The notes: a model not told the origin generated them from the sequence alone. A stretch of DNA of 9,024 nucleotides from Methanosarcina sp. (GCA_024280975.1 JAMXLQ010000065.1:1-9024), one strand, 5' to 3'; shown: positions 1-6,826, counted from the stretch's first letter. Numbers and translations are program-made.

Positions 1-1131
1 TATATGCTCAAGAGCAACAAGGGAATCAAGAAGATCTGGATATCCCTTATTCTCCACTTCCAGGCGGGAGATTGTGAAAATAGGGATTATCTTTTCAGGT
101 TCTATCCTTTCTCCCCCATGATACTTGTACAGGTTTTCGGAAAGAAATTTTCGGATTCGTTCAAGGGAACTTTCTTTCAGGTTCCAGTCTATCTTATCGG
201 ACTCTATGGTTATTCCATTTCGGATTACGATCCCGTTAATCCCGTAAAAGAGCCTGGCTTCCTGTCGGGTCGACTCCCCGACTGCGGTAACTGTATCCGC
301 ATATGAAGCAAGGGCTTCAAGGGCAGCAAGGTTTTCAGGCACGCCTGAAGGCCATAAACTGTCATTCTTTCTCCTTTTCTGGATGGAATAATATCCTGCA
401 GTCCTTCCAGGCAGAGTTGCATGCAGAGTTGCAACCATATTTACCGGAATTCCTAATTTTTTAAGCCTAGCTGGCGCATAAAACACCCCAAATTCATGGC
501 AGTGCAGGGAGACCCCGGGACAGGGGATAAAACCCTGAGTCGAAGCTGCATCGGGGGTTTCGGCGCTTCCCGAATTTGAGCTTATAAGAAGCCGGACAAG
601 CTCGGAAATTGCATAAGAAAGGCAAAGATAATGGGTGTATTCAGGCCCGTTTGACATACTCTCATATCTAAGTGAATCCAGTCCAAGGTGTTCGTAGGCT
701 TCAGCCTTGATTCGGCTTTCAAGGGTCATCTCCTTTCCCATATATGTTGAGCGTATTTTCCCGAAGTCCGAGGTTTGAAACTGCAAATAGCTTATTTTCG
801 TTTTTCCTACCAGTTTGCTTCCTGTAAATACCTTGATGCCTGATCTTTCAAGGGATTCAAGGCTTTTCTGGAGTTCTTCCTCAGGATTAAGAGGCTCAAA
901 TTCTTCCATATGCGTAATCCGGTTCAGTCCCCGATTCCAATCTGCACCTCTGTGACCATAATACGGACCCGCAACAAGTATCTCTTTCTCTTCTTTTGTA
1001 TCCAGTTCGCCGGAATCGAAAAGAGCAGCAAGGGTTTGTGCTTCTTCGTGAATAACATTCCAGATTCCGCCCATTTTGTTTGATTTAGGGCCTGCTTCTT
1101 CTCCAGCAATTATGACATAATGCTTTTCCAA
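1..1131 (-). CDS. Glycogen synthase, GT3 family (3' end outside the window)
   Basis: This is the N-terminal 377 codons of a glycogen synthase of glycosyltransferase family 3, the family of eukaryotic GYS, which extends glycogen with alpha-1,4-linked glucose from a nucleotide sugar in the cytoplasm. The frame is open from 1131 to the window edge. Visible GT3-like motifs, in order, are KMGGIWNVI (residues 19-27, like the KVGGI acceptor/nucleotide loop), VAGPYYG, HCHEFG (210-215), the LHATLPGR stretch (about 236-243), VGESTRQEA (284-292), NGI (305-307) and SRLEVENKGYPDLL (355-368), which matches the GR-E-NKG region of GT3 enzymes. The start is UUG at 1131: an in-frame TAG lies two codons upstream, and a strong GGAGGA Shine-Dalgarno (1139-1144) sits 7 nt away, so no ATG start is needed. 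Family assignment is by remembered motif order. GT3 rather than the bacterial GlgA type is supported by the NKG and HATLPGR motifs. Confidence 0.88.
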   Translation of the reverse strand, partial: MEKHYVIIAGEEAGPKSNKMGGIWNVIHEEAQTLAALFDSGELDTKEEKEILVAGPYYGHRGADWNRGLNRITHMEEFEPLNPEEELQKSLESLERSGIKVFTGSKLVGKTKISYLQFQTSDFGKIRSTYMGKEMTLESRIKAEAYEHLGLDSLRYESMSNGPEYTHYLCLSYAISELVRLLISSNSGSAETPDAASTQGFIPCPGVSLHCHEFGVFYAPARLKKLGIPVNMVATLHATLPGRTAGYYSIQKRRKNDSLWPSGVPENLAALEALASYADTVTAVGESTRQEARLFYGINGIVIRNGITIESDKIDWNLKESSLERIRKFLSENLYKYHGGERIEPEKIIPIFTISRLEVENKGYPDLLDSLVALEHI

Positions 1132-1163
1132 ATCCTAGTCCTCCAGGCCTTCTGATATTTCGT

Positions 1164-1180
1164 CCTATATTTTATATTTT
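1164..1180 (-). promoter_or_regulatory. Probable TATA box of the glycogen synthase gene
   Basis: On the minus strand this reads as an A/T-only stretch (AAATATAAAATATA) inside moderately AT-rich DNA. Transcription starting about 25 nt downstream would begin near 1148, giving a short leader that just includes the GGAGGA ribosome site. The position is inferred from archaeal spacing rules only. Confidence 0.45.
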
Positions 1181-1485
1181 AATTCGTCTGTGAAATATTA
1201 AAATCTATCAATCGAAAAATAAACCTGTAAAGGTGCAGGCTGTATGAAGAAATAACTAAAGTTTGGGCCTGCAGTCTGCTGGAAATTATTGAAGAAAAAG
1301 GAAAAAGCATAAAATCTGTGGCTTGTTGAAGATATTAATAAAAGATAAATACAGCTGGATATATTCAGGAACGAACTCATTTAAGAAATTTTTGGATACT
1401 GATGTTAAGCACAGAGATTTTTATCTTCACATAACGACTTTCCATAAGCTTCATTTCCTCTTCGAGCTAGGTAATTTTAGTATTA

Positions 1486-1615
1486 GAGCCCATCCCAAAA
1501 CTCAAAATCGTTTCTTTAGATCTCGAATTTGCAATCATTACTTGAGCTTCAGATTATGAAAGCAATTCTAAAAATTTTATGATTTTGAGAATTAAGTTGG
1601 TTTTGGGATGGCCTC
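1486..1615. mobile_element. MITE-like element with 16-bp terminal inverted repeats
   Basis: The ends GAGCCCATCCCAAAAC (1486-1501) and its complement (1600-1615) match at 15 of 16 positions. The element is flanked on both sides by TTA (1483-1485 and 1616-1618), which fits a 3-bp target duplication. A second shared block, CTCAAAATC, lies just inside both ends. The 98-bp interior has no transposase coding capacity, so the element would depend on an IS elsewhere in the genome. Short target duplications suggest an IS5-type parent, but that is an inference; the parent is not in this window. Confidence 0.7.
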
Positions 1616-1913
1616 TTAAAGTGTATGGAAAATTTCCTAATATAAGCTTCAAAGTCCTTCTTATACGTGAGGCCTGCATTTTATTCTTGCTATTCTTTTG
1701 TATCCGATGTTCTCAACTCTTCTATTTTCTTCTTAAAAGTTGAGTGATCCAGGCTTTCCTGTGGAATCTCGCGATATTTTATTTATTTTTCAAGTACTCT
1801 GGGTTATTTTTGCACTGTTTTGTAGTATTTTGAAACATTCAGTAGCGTCTTGTAGTATCTGGTAGTACAGTGCGATCCTTATTCGAAGAATTTAAAAATT
1901 AAGACCTGATTCT

Positions 1914-2741
1914 TCAAATCATCGTCTGATAGTAACCTTTTTTCTCCAAAACTTCGACAGGGAGAGAAAAAAGCTCAGAGAGGTTAGCATTGGTTAGAAC
2001 TTCCTGTTTTTTTCCGTCCATGAAGACTTTGCCGTCTTTTATAAGGATCACTCGATTAATTTCGGGAATTATATCTTCAAGGTTGTGAGTCACCAGAATA
2101 ATACTCTTTCTCGAGTCGGCAATTTTTCGGATAGTTTCGCGGAAGCTATGAAGAGCTTTAATATCAAGGCTGTTTGCAGGTTCGTCCAAAATAAGGGCTT
2201 CCGGGTCGTGCACAAGGGCTCTCCCTATAAGTACCTTTCTGGCTTCTCCTGAAGAGAGTTCGGACATCAGCCTGTCTGCAAGGTAAGAAATCTCCAGAAA
2301 CTTAAGCACTTCCCTTGCCCTGGCTTCCATTTCATGAGTAACTTTATGGTTATAGTAAATTCCTATGCTGCTAAAAAACCCTGAGAGTACAACATCTAGC
2401 ACACTTACCTGGCGGCAGTATGTCTGTTGAAGGTCTCCGGAGACTATACCAAGCAGTTTCCTGAGCTCAAAGACATTCCAGGTCCTTTTGCCCATGATAT
2501 TCAGAACAAGTCCTTCTGCTGATGCAAGAGGGTAATATTCCTCTGTAAATGTCTTGATAAGGGAAGATTTTCCTGAGCCATTAGGCCCAATAATTGCAAC
2601 ATGCTCCCCATGTCCAACAGACAGGGATACCGAGTCAAGGATTTTTCTCCCACCCCTAACAATGGTTACATTTTTTAGTTCCAGTAAAGAAGGAAAATCA
2701 GACTTCTCTGGAAAGTTTATATTTTGAGTCATTTTTATCAT
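1914..2741 (-). CDS. ABC-type ATPase, stand-alone (YlmA/ModF-like)
   Basis: This is a 275-aa ATP-binding cassette protein with every nucleotide-binding motif: Walker A GPNGSGKSS (52-60), Q-loop glutamine in GDLQQTY (105 or 106), signature LSSGE (162-166), Walker B ALILDEP (182-188), D-loop SLD (191-193) and H-loop His219 in LVTHN. The ISSVTLSV-like N-terminus and the YlmA-style VLDVVLSGFFSSIG stretch after the Q-loop suggest the YlmA/ModF group of ATPases, which often lack a neighbouring permease. None is present here, so the transport substrate, or whether it is a transporter at all, cannot be read from context. Two in-frame ATGs (2741 and 2732) are possible starts and neither has a strong SD; a weak GATGAT precedes the second. 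The gene is monocistronic as seen. Confidence 0.9.
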   Translation of the reverse strand: MIKMTQNINFPEKSDFPSLLELKNVTIVRGGRKILDSVSLSVGHGEHVAIIGPNGSGKSSLIKTFTEEYYPLASAEGLVLNIMGKRTWNVFELRKLLGIVSGDLQQTYCRQVSVLDVVLSGFFSSIGIYYNHKVTHEMEARAREVLKFLEISYLADRLMSELSSGEARKVLIGRALVHDPEALILDEPANSLDIKALHSFRETIRKIADSRKSIILVTHNLEDIIPEINRVILIKDGKVFMDGKKQEVLTNANLSELFSLPVEVLEKKGYYQTMI

Positions 2742-2832
2742 CTATCTGAAAATCTGGAATAAAAGTCTTGCAAATGCCTGAATTTAAGATTCCACTCAAT
2801 TCTTTTTATGAGCAAACCAACTTATGGTTCCA

Positions 2833-2846
2833 GATATAAATATTTG
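2833..2846. promoter_or_regulatory. TATA-like region usable in either direction
   Basis: GATATAAATATTTG is near-symmetric and TATA-like on both strands. On the plus strand it would place a transcript start around 2860, some 20 nt before the Asn-rich ORF. On the minus strand it would give the ABC ATPase a leader of roughly 65 nt. This is inference from spacing only. Confidence 0.35.
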
Positions 2847-2880
2847 CATTAACTCACTCAGGAATTTATACTAAAGGATA

Positions 2881-3072
2881 ATGAATATGGAAAATCATGA
2901 GTACAACGATAATAACATCGTGGGTAATGTTACGGATAACAACCCGAGTAATAACAAGCTACCTGATAATAATCACCTGATAATAACCCTGGACAACAAT
3001 CACATATGTCAACCAGAAATAACAACTTTGAATAATACCTTTCTTAATTTTTCTTTCCAAGTTATTTATTGA
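2881..3072 (+). CDS. Doubtful small Asn-rich protein
   Basis: This 63-aa ORF follows a TATA-like box and has a weak ribosome site (AAGGA, directly upstream). Residues 5-45 are very rich in Asn and Asp, built from imperfect repeats of the DNA unit CCTGATAATAA (two near-tandem copies around 2967-2990); the C-terminus (about 46-63) is Ser/Phe-rich and hydrophobic. No signal peptide or known domain is seen. The composition could equally arise from simple-sequence DNA that happens to stay open, or be the remains of a longer low-complexity surface protein. No function is proposed. Confidence 0.3.
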   Translation: MNMENHEYNDNNIVGNVTDNNPSNNKLPDNNHLIITLDNNHICQPEITTLNNTFLNFSFQVIY

Positions 3073-3272
3073 TTATTTTTTTTCTGAATTGTTCTGAGTG
3101 GTAAAAAAGTTCAAAAATAAATGTAGTCGCCTTGTTATCTCTCGAAACTTGTCGATTTCGTTGAATCTTTTTTAAAGCTTTTTCAACACTATAGGGCCTC
3201 TTAAAATTCTTAATAAATTTCTTCCTCAAAATTCTTAAACTCTATCTTAGTTTCTTGCGTTTGTTTCTTGCG

Positions 3273-3283
3273 CTTATATAATC
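3273..3283 (+). promoter_or_regulatory. Probable TATA box of the DUF5658-like gene
   Basis: CTTATATAATC lies about 55 nt before the start codon, predicting a leader of about 30 nt. It is preceded by a repeated TTTCTTGCG (3252 and 3264 regions). Confidence 0.5.
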
Positions 3284-3333
3284 TTATAGTCTAGTTTTGT
3301 TTCTACCGAAAAACAGGGTATTATGGGGGTTCT

Positions 3334-3693
3334 TTGTTGGAAGTCTACAATACTCGGAGTTCGTTCAGTTCTTACCTCTACGAGATACGTTTTATCATTC
3401 TTTTTTATGTAATCGGAGATTGGGCCTCTACTGTTTACGCTCTACCTCAAGGTACAGAATATAATCCGGTTCCTGCCATGATTCTGGAAAACTATGGTAT
3501 CTATCACCTTCTACTTGTTAAAGTAGGTTTTATTTTCCTGCTTTTTTACGCAGCTCCTTTGATAAAAACGTCAGTGGCGAGGTGGGCTTTTACAAAACGT
3601 ATTATAGAATCCGTGGGCATCTTTGTAACCGTAAATAACCTTATGGTTATCTGGTATGGAAACAGCCTTATACAGGCTATTGGACTCATCTGA
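3334..3693 (+). CDS. Small DUF5658-like integral membrane protein
   Basis: This 119-aa protein has probably three membrane helices (about residues 17-36, 56-77 and 91-117). The pattern GDWASTVYALPQGTEYNP (28-45) fits the D-x-x-T-x-x-x-L-x-x-G-x-E-x-NP signature that I associate with archaeal DUF5658 proteins, whose function is unknown. The start is one of two consecutive UUG codons (3334 and 3337); the second is better spaced from the G-run at 3325-3329, so the protein may be 118 aa. An ATG at 3323 is out of frame. It has its own TATA-like box and converges on the acetyltransferase gene, so it is probably monocistronic. Confidence 0.72.
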   Translation: MLEVYNTRSSFSSYLYEIRFIILFYVIGDWASTVYALPQGTEYNPVPAMILENYGIYHLLLVKVGFIFLLFYAAPLIKTSVARWAFTKRIIESVGIFVTVNNLMVIWYGNSLIQAIGLI

Positions 3694-3717
3694 TTGATCA
3701 AGTTCATGTAGCCGGCT

Positions 3718-3736
3718 GTTTTTTCCTTCCCTTTTT
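3718..3736 (+). terminator. T-rich termination region after the membrane-protein gene
   Basis: A T-run with further pyrimidine stretches follows the stop codon by about 25 nt, just after the palindrome AGCCGGCT (3710-3717). Archaeal termination commonly uses such oligo-T tracts. The call rests on composition alone. Confidence 0.4.
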
Positions 3737-3819
3737 ACGGTTTTATTCTCTTTCCGGTCCGTAACTTTTCTCTTTCTGGCCTATGTGACTCTTTTCCTTT
3801 CTTCCTACCTGCTTTCTTT

Positions 3820-4347
3820 TTACCGGATTTTCGCATAAAGGAAACAGTCGTAATAATCTTCTCCAACCCTATTGACTTTTTTCATGATTCCTTCTTTTTC
3901 GTACCCGCATTTCTGGGCCACTCGCTCGCTTGCAAAATTTCGGGTATCCATAAGGATAACAATCCTTTGCAAATCCAGTTTCTCAAATCCGACTTTTTCA
4001 AGCTGTCTTACAGCCTCGGTTGCAATTCCCTTTCCCTGATAGTCCCTGTCAATGAAATATCCGATTTCTCCTATCCAGGGCCTATGCTGGTCAATTCTTA
4101 TCCCGCAGGCTCCCACAAGTTTTCCATAGTAAAGGATGGAATAATTGTACTCAAAGTTAGCCTTTCTTTTAGCTTCATTCAGTTGCAGAAAATACGTTTC
4201 TTCTTCAAGCGTTTTTATAGGAAATTCGATGAACTCAAGGTCTGTGTGTGTTATTATCTCAAGGAAACGTTCGGCATCAAAGAGCTCCTGAGGGCGAATT
4301 TTTACTTCGGACATAAACAAAGATTGAATTTCTCTCCTGAAAAACAT
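3820..4347 (-). CDS. GNAT N-acetyltransferase, RimJ/RimL type
   Basis: This 175-aa protein belongs to the GNAT superfamily and transfers acetyl from acetyl-CoA to an amine. The acetyl-CoA pyrophosphate loop is RDYQGKGIAT (101-110, Q-x-x-G-x-G type), preceded by the beta-4 strand GEIGYFID (93-100) and followed by the typical N-x-x-S-x-R-V-x-x-K-x-GY motif (137-149) and the final EDYYDCFLYAK strand. This layout is that of the RimJ/RimL branch, which includes ribosomal-protein and small-molecule acetyltransferases; the substrate is unknown. The start at 4347 is supported by AAGGAG (4355-4360) at 7-nt spacing, giving 11 residues more than the alternative Met12. Confidence 0.88.
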   Translation of the reverse strand: MFFRREIQSLFMSEVKIRPQELFDAERFLEIITHTDLEFIEFPIKTLEEETYFLQLNEAKRKANFEYNYSILYYGKLVGACGIRIDQHRPWIGEIGYFIDRDYQGKGIATEAVRQLEKVGFEKLDLQRIVILMDTRNFASERVAQKCGYEKEGIMKKVNRVGEDYYDCFLYAKIR

Positions 4348-4415
4348 TTTCAGGCTCCTTTTTTATTTTTCCCAATTTTTTATTTTTCAGCTAAGTGTTT
4401 AAAAATAAATTTAGC

Positions 4416-4428
4416 TAATATATAAATA
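4416..4428. promoter_or_regulatory. Shared divergent TATA region
   Basis: TAATATATAAAT is TATA-like in both directions and lies between the divergent acetyltransferase and AlkD-like genes. It would give a leader of about 13 nt for the plus-strand gene and about 45-50 nt for the minus-strand gene. Overlap of the two boxes implies that the promoters compete or are co-regulated; this is inference. Confidence 0.5.
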
Positions 4429-4461
4429 AAAATAAGTATACCTCTAATTAAATAGAGAATT

Positions 4462-5172
4462 GTGGAACCCAGTATTATATCTAGAATCAGAGAGGAACTG
4501 ACTCTGAATGTGGATGAGAAAACAAAAGCCAGCAGTTCTCGCTTTTTTAAAGAAGAAGTCTTTTGCTACGGGGTAAGATCTGCACTTGTCGGAAAAATCG
4601 CGAAAAATTATTTTAATGAGATAAAGTCCGAAAACAAAAAAGAAATCTTTGCCCTGTGCGAAGAACTTTTTCGATCCGATTATTGCGAAGAAGCCTTTAT
4701 TGCAGCCGAGTGGGCCTACCAGGTAAGAAATGATTATTCTGAGGGCGATTTCTTTACCTTTGAATACTGGATTGAAAACTACATCAACAATTGGGCGAAA
4801 TGTGACACTCTCTGCAATCACACCGTCGGCTCTTTTATAGAAAAATTCCCGGCGTATATAGAAAACCTTAAGGTTTGGGCTCGGTCGGATAACAGGTGGG
4901 TAAGGCGAGCGGCCGCAGTAACCCTTATTCTACCTGCCCGAAAAGGCAATTTCCTGAGTGAGGTTTTCGAAATATCCGACATCCTACTCAGGGACAAGGA
5001 CGATCTGGTCCAGAAAGGTTATGGCTGGATGCTCAAAGAAGCAAGCAAACCCCACCGGCAGGAAGTCTTCGATTATGTTATGAATAACAAAAAAGAGATG
5101 CCTCGAACCGCTCTCAGATACGCAATCGAGAAAATGCCAGAAGACATGAGAGCTGAAGCTATGAAAAAATAA
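4462..5172 (+). CDS. DNA alkylation repair protein, AlkD-like
   Basis: This 236-aa all-helical HEAT-like-repeat protein fits the DNA_alkylation (AlkC/AlkD) family, which removes bulky or positively charged N3/N7-alkylated bases. In Bacillus cereus AlkD the key residues are Trp109, Asp113 and Trp187. Here W111-A-K-C-D115 keeps the same spacing, W189 sits in GYGWMLKEAS, and SDNRWVRRAAAV (142-153) matches the conserved arginine-rich helix. The catalytic set therefore looks intact, and the length is normal. The start is GUG at 4462; a stronger alternative is not seen, and the ribosome site is weak, as expected for a very short leader. The gene stands alone and is divergent from the acetyltransferase. 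Confidence 0.88.
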   Translation: MEPSIISRIREELTLNVDEKTKASSSRFFKEEVFCYGVRSALVGKIAKNYFNEIKSENKKEIFALCEELFRSDYCEEAFIAAEWAYQVRNDYSEGDFFTFEYWIENYINNWAKCDTLCNHTVGSFIEKFPAYIENLKVWARSDNRWVRRAAAVTLILPARKGNFLSEVFEISDILLRDKDDLVQKGYGWMLKEASKPHRQEVFDYVMNNKKEMPRTALRYAIEKMPEDMRAEAMKK

Positions 5173-5828
5173 CTGAAAAAGCCTGAGCTAAGTGCCGGAA
5201 TCTTTAAAGAAAACCAGAATAATAAGAATTTGTAGTAATGGAAGATTGAAACGTAAGAATAGAAAAGTAATAATCTTACATTTTCAATAAACGGAAAAGT
5301 GAGATGTAAGAACGTAAATGTAAGAATAGTGGAAAAATAAGAAACATCAGATGGAAAATCCCAACAAACTAAGAAATTTTAATAAGTTTCTAAAAGTGAG
5401 TAGTTGTAGGGAGTAAGGAACTTTTCCGACACAGTACCCCCATACTGTATCTTTGCTCCTTACCCCCAAGTGTTCCCCCTTTATTCCTGTATTTTTTTCC
5501 TGCAATTGAATTCTGCAGGAACTTTCGTCACACAATTTTTTTTCTACGTTACAGTTTGAAGGATCTCTTCACAAGTATTTTGTTCTATTTACCCAGCTAT
5601 GGCACGAACTTAACATTTATGAAGCTTTTAATAATAACGTTCTACCCAGTTTGATTTTTTAGAGCTTTTCTCGGTAATGTAAGGTATTTGATATCCTCAT
5701 TTTTCATTAATTGAGATTGAGTGCGAATGATTGGGGAGGAAAAGTAAGAGAGCTGGCTTTGAGAGTTTATCTGATCAAGAAAAGTATTTTCTGATTAATT
5801 TAATTGAAAAGATTTTTACAGCCTGTTT
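5173..5828. other. Non-coding interval with several stem-loops
   Basis: No convincing gene is seen in this ~650-bp stretch. GTAAGAA recurs around 5253-5330. A hairpin is formed by CTTACAT (5275-5281) and ATGTAAG (5304-5310), extended by TTTC/GAAA. A stronger set of stem-loops at 5400-5545 is listed separately. A 65-codon plus-strand ORF from a TTG at 5731 has a charged start (GRKSKRAGFESLSDQEKYF) but runs through the antisense of the HTH remnant and has no recognisable domain, so it is not called. Confidence 0.5.
5400..5545 (+). ncRNA. Candidate structured RNA, family unknown
   Basis: Three pairings stand out. GGGAGTAAGG (5409-5418) pairs with CCTTACCCCC (5458-5467) at 9 of 10 positions. Within it, ACAGTA (5431-5436) pairs with TACTGT (5443-5448) over a CCCCCA loop. 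Downstream, TTCCTGCA (5497-5504) pairs perfectly with TGCAGGAA (5514-5521). An 8-T run follows near 5536-5543, and an AT-only TATA-like patch precedes near 5370. The C-rich segments are out of character for the surrounding AT-rich DNA, and no credible ORF covers them. Direction is assigned from the T-run and is uncertain. It does not match a riboswitch or RNA family that I recognise. Confidence 0.35.
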
Positions 5829-6095
5829 TCAAGTTAAATCTATGCAATTCTTCCAGCATAGGTTACAATATACCCGTTTTCTCCGCCTGCTATATACCAT
5901 TGCTTTTAGTTCCCGAAGACGGTTATAAATCATTCCTTTCGAAATTTCTGCTGTTGCAGCTATCTGGGTGACTGAGGATATTTCTTTCTGGACTTCTTCA
6001 AGTACCAATTTTCTATTTCCGAGAAGTGTATTTGCTGATACTTGCATTATTCGTGAGCAGGATTCACTAAAACAAGGATTGAAAAAGGATATCAT
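5829..6095 (-). pseudogene. Remnant of an HTH DNA-binding protein
   Basis: The 88-codon ORF contains a helix-turn-helix-like segment, LVLEEVQKEISSVTQIAATAEISKGMIYNRLRELKAM (about residues 30-66). It has the usual helix / A-x-x-x-x-I-S / recognition-helix spacing of a regulator or transposase N-terminus. The C-terminus is basic and then non-descript, and no second domain follows. The first ~16 residues are the translation of the antisense of a CRISPR-like repeat (6049-6085), so the upstream ATG at 6095 is probably not original; ATG at 6047 lies just outside the repeat. Neither start has a ribosome site. It is best read as a truncated gene; an intact small regulator cannot be excluded. Confidence 0.4.
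6049..6085 (+). repeat. CRISPR-repeat-like copy A
   Basis: This 37-nt sequence begins ATTCGTGAG and ends ACAAGGATTGAAAA. It matches copy E at 31 of 37 positions without gaps. The last base is A instead of C, as in copy F. It lies at the head of the HTH remnant, antisense to it. Confidence 0.75.
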
Positions 6096-6366
6096 ACCAC
6101 ATAAATAATAATTTATTAACTAGAATACATTTATATATTTAATGTTGTTTGCCTAATTTTAGGTATGTATGACTCAAATTTGACTTTTTACCGTTCTTTC
6201 CAGCTGCCATATAATTTATTCCAGACTAGTTAAGATGACATTGCCACATAAATGATACAAAAGACCATTGACTGGATAATTAGGAAAAGGAAAGAGAAAT
6301 TTCCAGTACTCAGATCTCGAAGATTTATATCTGAAAATGGATCAACTCAACTTAATAGATAATCCT

Positions 6367-6403
6367 ATTCGTGGGTAAGATCAATTGAAACAGGGATTGA
6401 AAC
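6367..6403 (+). repeat. CRISPR-repeat-like copy B
   Basis: This 37-nt sequence begins ATTCGTGGG and ends GGATTGAAAC, with 32 of 37 identities to copy E and no gaps. It is the first of three copies with array-like spacing. A very degenerate further copy may precede it (about 6301-6337, roughly half matching), but that is not claimed. Confidence 0.78.
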
Positions 6404-6434
6404 TGTTTTCCCGTCAATGAATTTTATTTCAATA

Positions 6435-6469
6435 ATTCTCAGCAAGATCTACCAAAAAAGGATTTAAAT
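6435..6469 (+). repeat. CRISPR-repeat-like copy C (degenerate)
   Basis: This 35-nt sequence contains AGCAAGATCTACC and AAGGATTTAAAT. It aligns to copy E with two single-base gaps and about 27 identities. It is separated from copy B by 31 nt (6404-6434). Confidence 0.6.
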
Positions 6470-6505
6470 TACCAATTGTATAATATTCACTTACTTTACT
6501 TATCT

Positions 6506-6542
6506 ATCCAATAGAAAGATCCAATAAAGCAATAATTGAAAC
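6506..6542 (+). repeat. CRISPR-repeat-like copy D (degenerate)
   Basis: This 37-nt sequence has 28 ungapped identities to copy E, including the AAGATCCA core and an intact ATTGAAAC end. It is separated from copy C by 36 nt (6470-6505). Confidence 0.62.
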
Positions 6543-6587
6543 GGCTTCAAGGTAAATTAAACCCGTAGATTAGATAGGGTGATATAT

Positions 6588-6746
6588 ATGTTGAGAGAGA
6601 TAATTAACACAATTTGGATGGATATTGTTTATACTATAGCAGTCTTGGCAATTGTTATAGTTTATATGACTCGCCACAAGAATGCAGACAAAATAGATGA
6701 TATCATTTCTTCAGCTGCTTACAAGCTAGTGGATAATTTCAAATAA
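6588..6746 (+). CDS. Small single-span membrane protein, 52 aa
   Basis: The ORF begins with ATG eight bases after GGGTGAT (6578-6584), a Shine-Dalgarno that matches the archaeal 16S 3' end very well, and ends at TAA (6744-6746). The product has a short amphipathic start (MLREIINTIWMDI), one hydrophobic segment (about residues 12-27, VYTIAVLAIVIVYM), then a charged tail (TRHKNADKIDDII...) that would lie in the cytoplasm or outside depending on topology. It resembles no family that I can name. The gene sits between repeat copies D and E. The strong ribosome site and the clean membrane-protein layout make it more credible than its length suggests. Confidence 0.6.
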   Translation: MLREIINTIWMDIVYTIAVLAIVIVYMTRHKNADKIDDIISSAAYKLVDNFK

Positions 6747-6789
6747 TGGACGAAATAACATTTTCACTAGCATTGATTAAAAAATATAT

Positions 6790-6826
6790 ATTCGTAAGTA
6801 AGATCCATTAAAACAAGGATTGAAAC
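6790..6826 (+). repeat. CRISPR-repeat-like copy E (best preserved)
   Basis: This 37-nt sequence starts ATTCGTAAGTAAGATCC and ends AACAAGGATTGAAAC. From memory it is very close to the 37-nt repeats reported for Methanosarcina CRISPR loci. It stands alone: 247 bp after copy D and 1227 bp before copy F. It lies about 145 bp upstream of the nitroreductase start. Confidence 0.85.

Larger units (their letters stand above)
1146..1913. other. Long non-coding interval with one MITE-like element
   Basis: No convincing gene lies in this ~770-bp gap between the start of the glycogen synthase gene and the end of the ABC ATPase gene. The two ORFs of 60-78 codons here have no ribosome site and low-complexity products, and the plus-strand one runs into the MITE. 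Apart from that element (1486-1615), the interval is AT-rich. Around 1815-1870 the motif TGTAGTAT and close variants recur several times (for example TTTGTAGTATTTTG and CTTGTAGTATCTGG), an imperfect direct-repeat patch of unknown role. Confidence 0.6.
6367..6542 (+). CRISPR. Possible relic CRISPR array (three repeats, two spacers)
   Basis: Copies B, C and D are spaced by 31 and 36 nt of unrelated sequence, which is the normal spacer range. The 8-base 3' end ATTGAAAC matches the crRNA 5' handle that I recall for Methanosarcina type I-B systems. The repeats have diverged from each other, there is no cas gene in the window and no clear leader, so the array is probably dead. Transcription, if any, would run on the plus strand. 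Confidence 0.5.

Noticed and set aside
1323..1559. 78-codon plus-strand ORF
   Set aside because: It runs into the MITE, has no ribosome site and no domain; its C-terminus is derived from the mobile element.
3192..3203. GGCCTCTTAAAA resembling the right end of the MITE
   Set aside because: The rest of the inverted repeat (GTTTTGGGAT) is absent and no partner end is nearby.
3967..4425. 152-codon plus-strand ORF
   Set aside because: It is the antisense of the GNAT acetyltransferase, whose motifs and ribosome site are clear on the minus strand.
5216..5252. Another repeat-like end (AGATTGAAAC) upstream of the stem-loop region
   Set aside because: Only the last nine bases match; the other 28 positions agree with copy E at chance level.
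6218..6258. Possible highly degenerate repeat copy with AAGATGACATTG
   Set aside because: It needs several gaps to align and only about half the positions match, so chance similarity in AT-rich DNA is enough to explain it.
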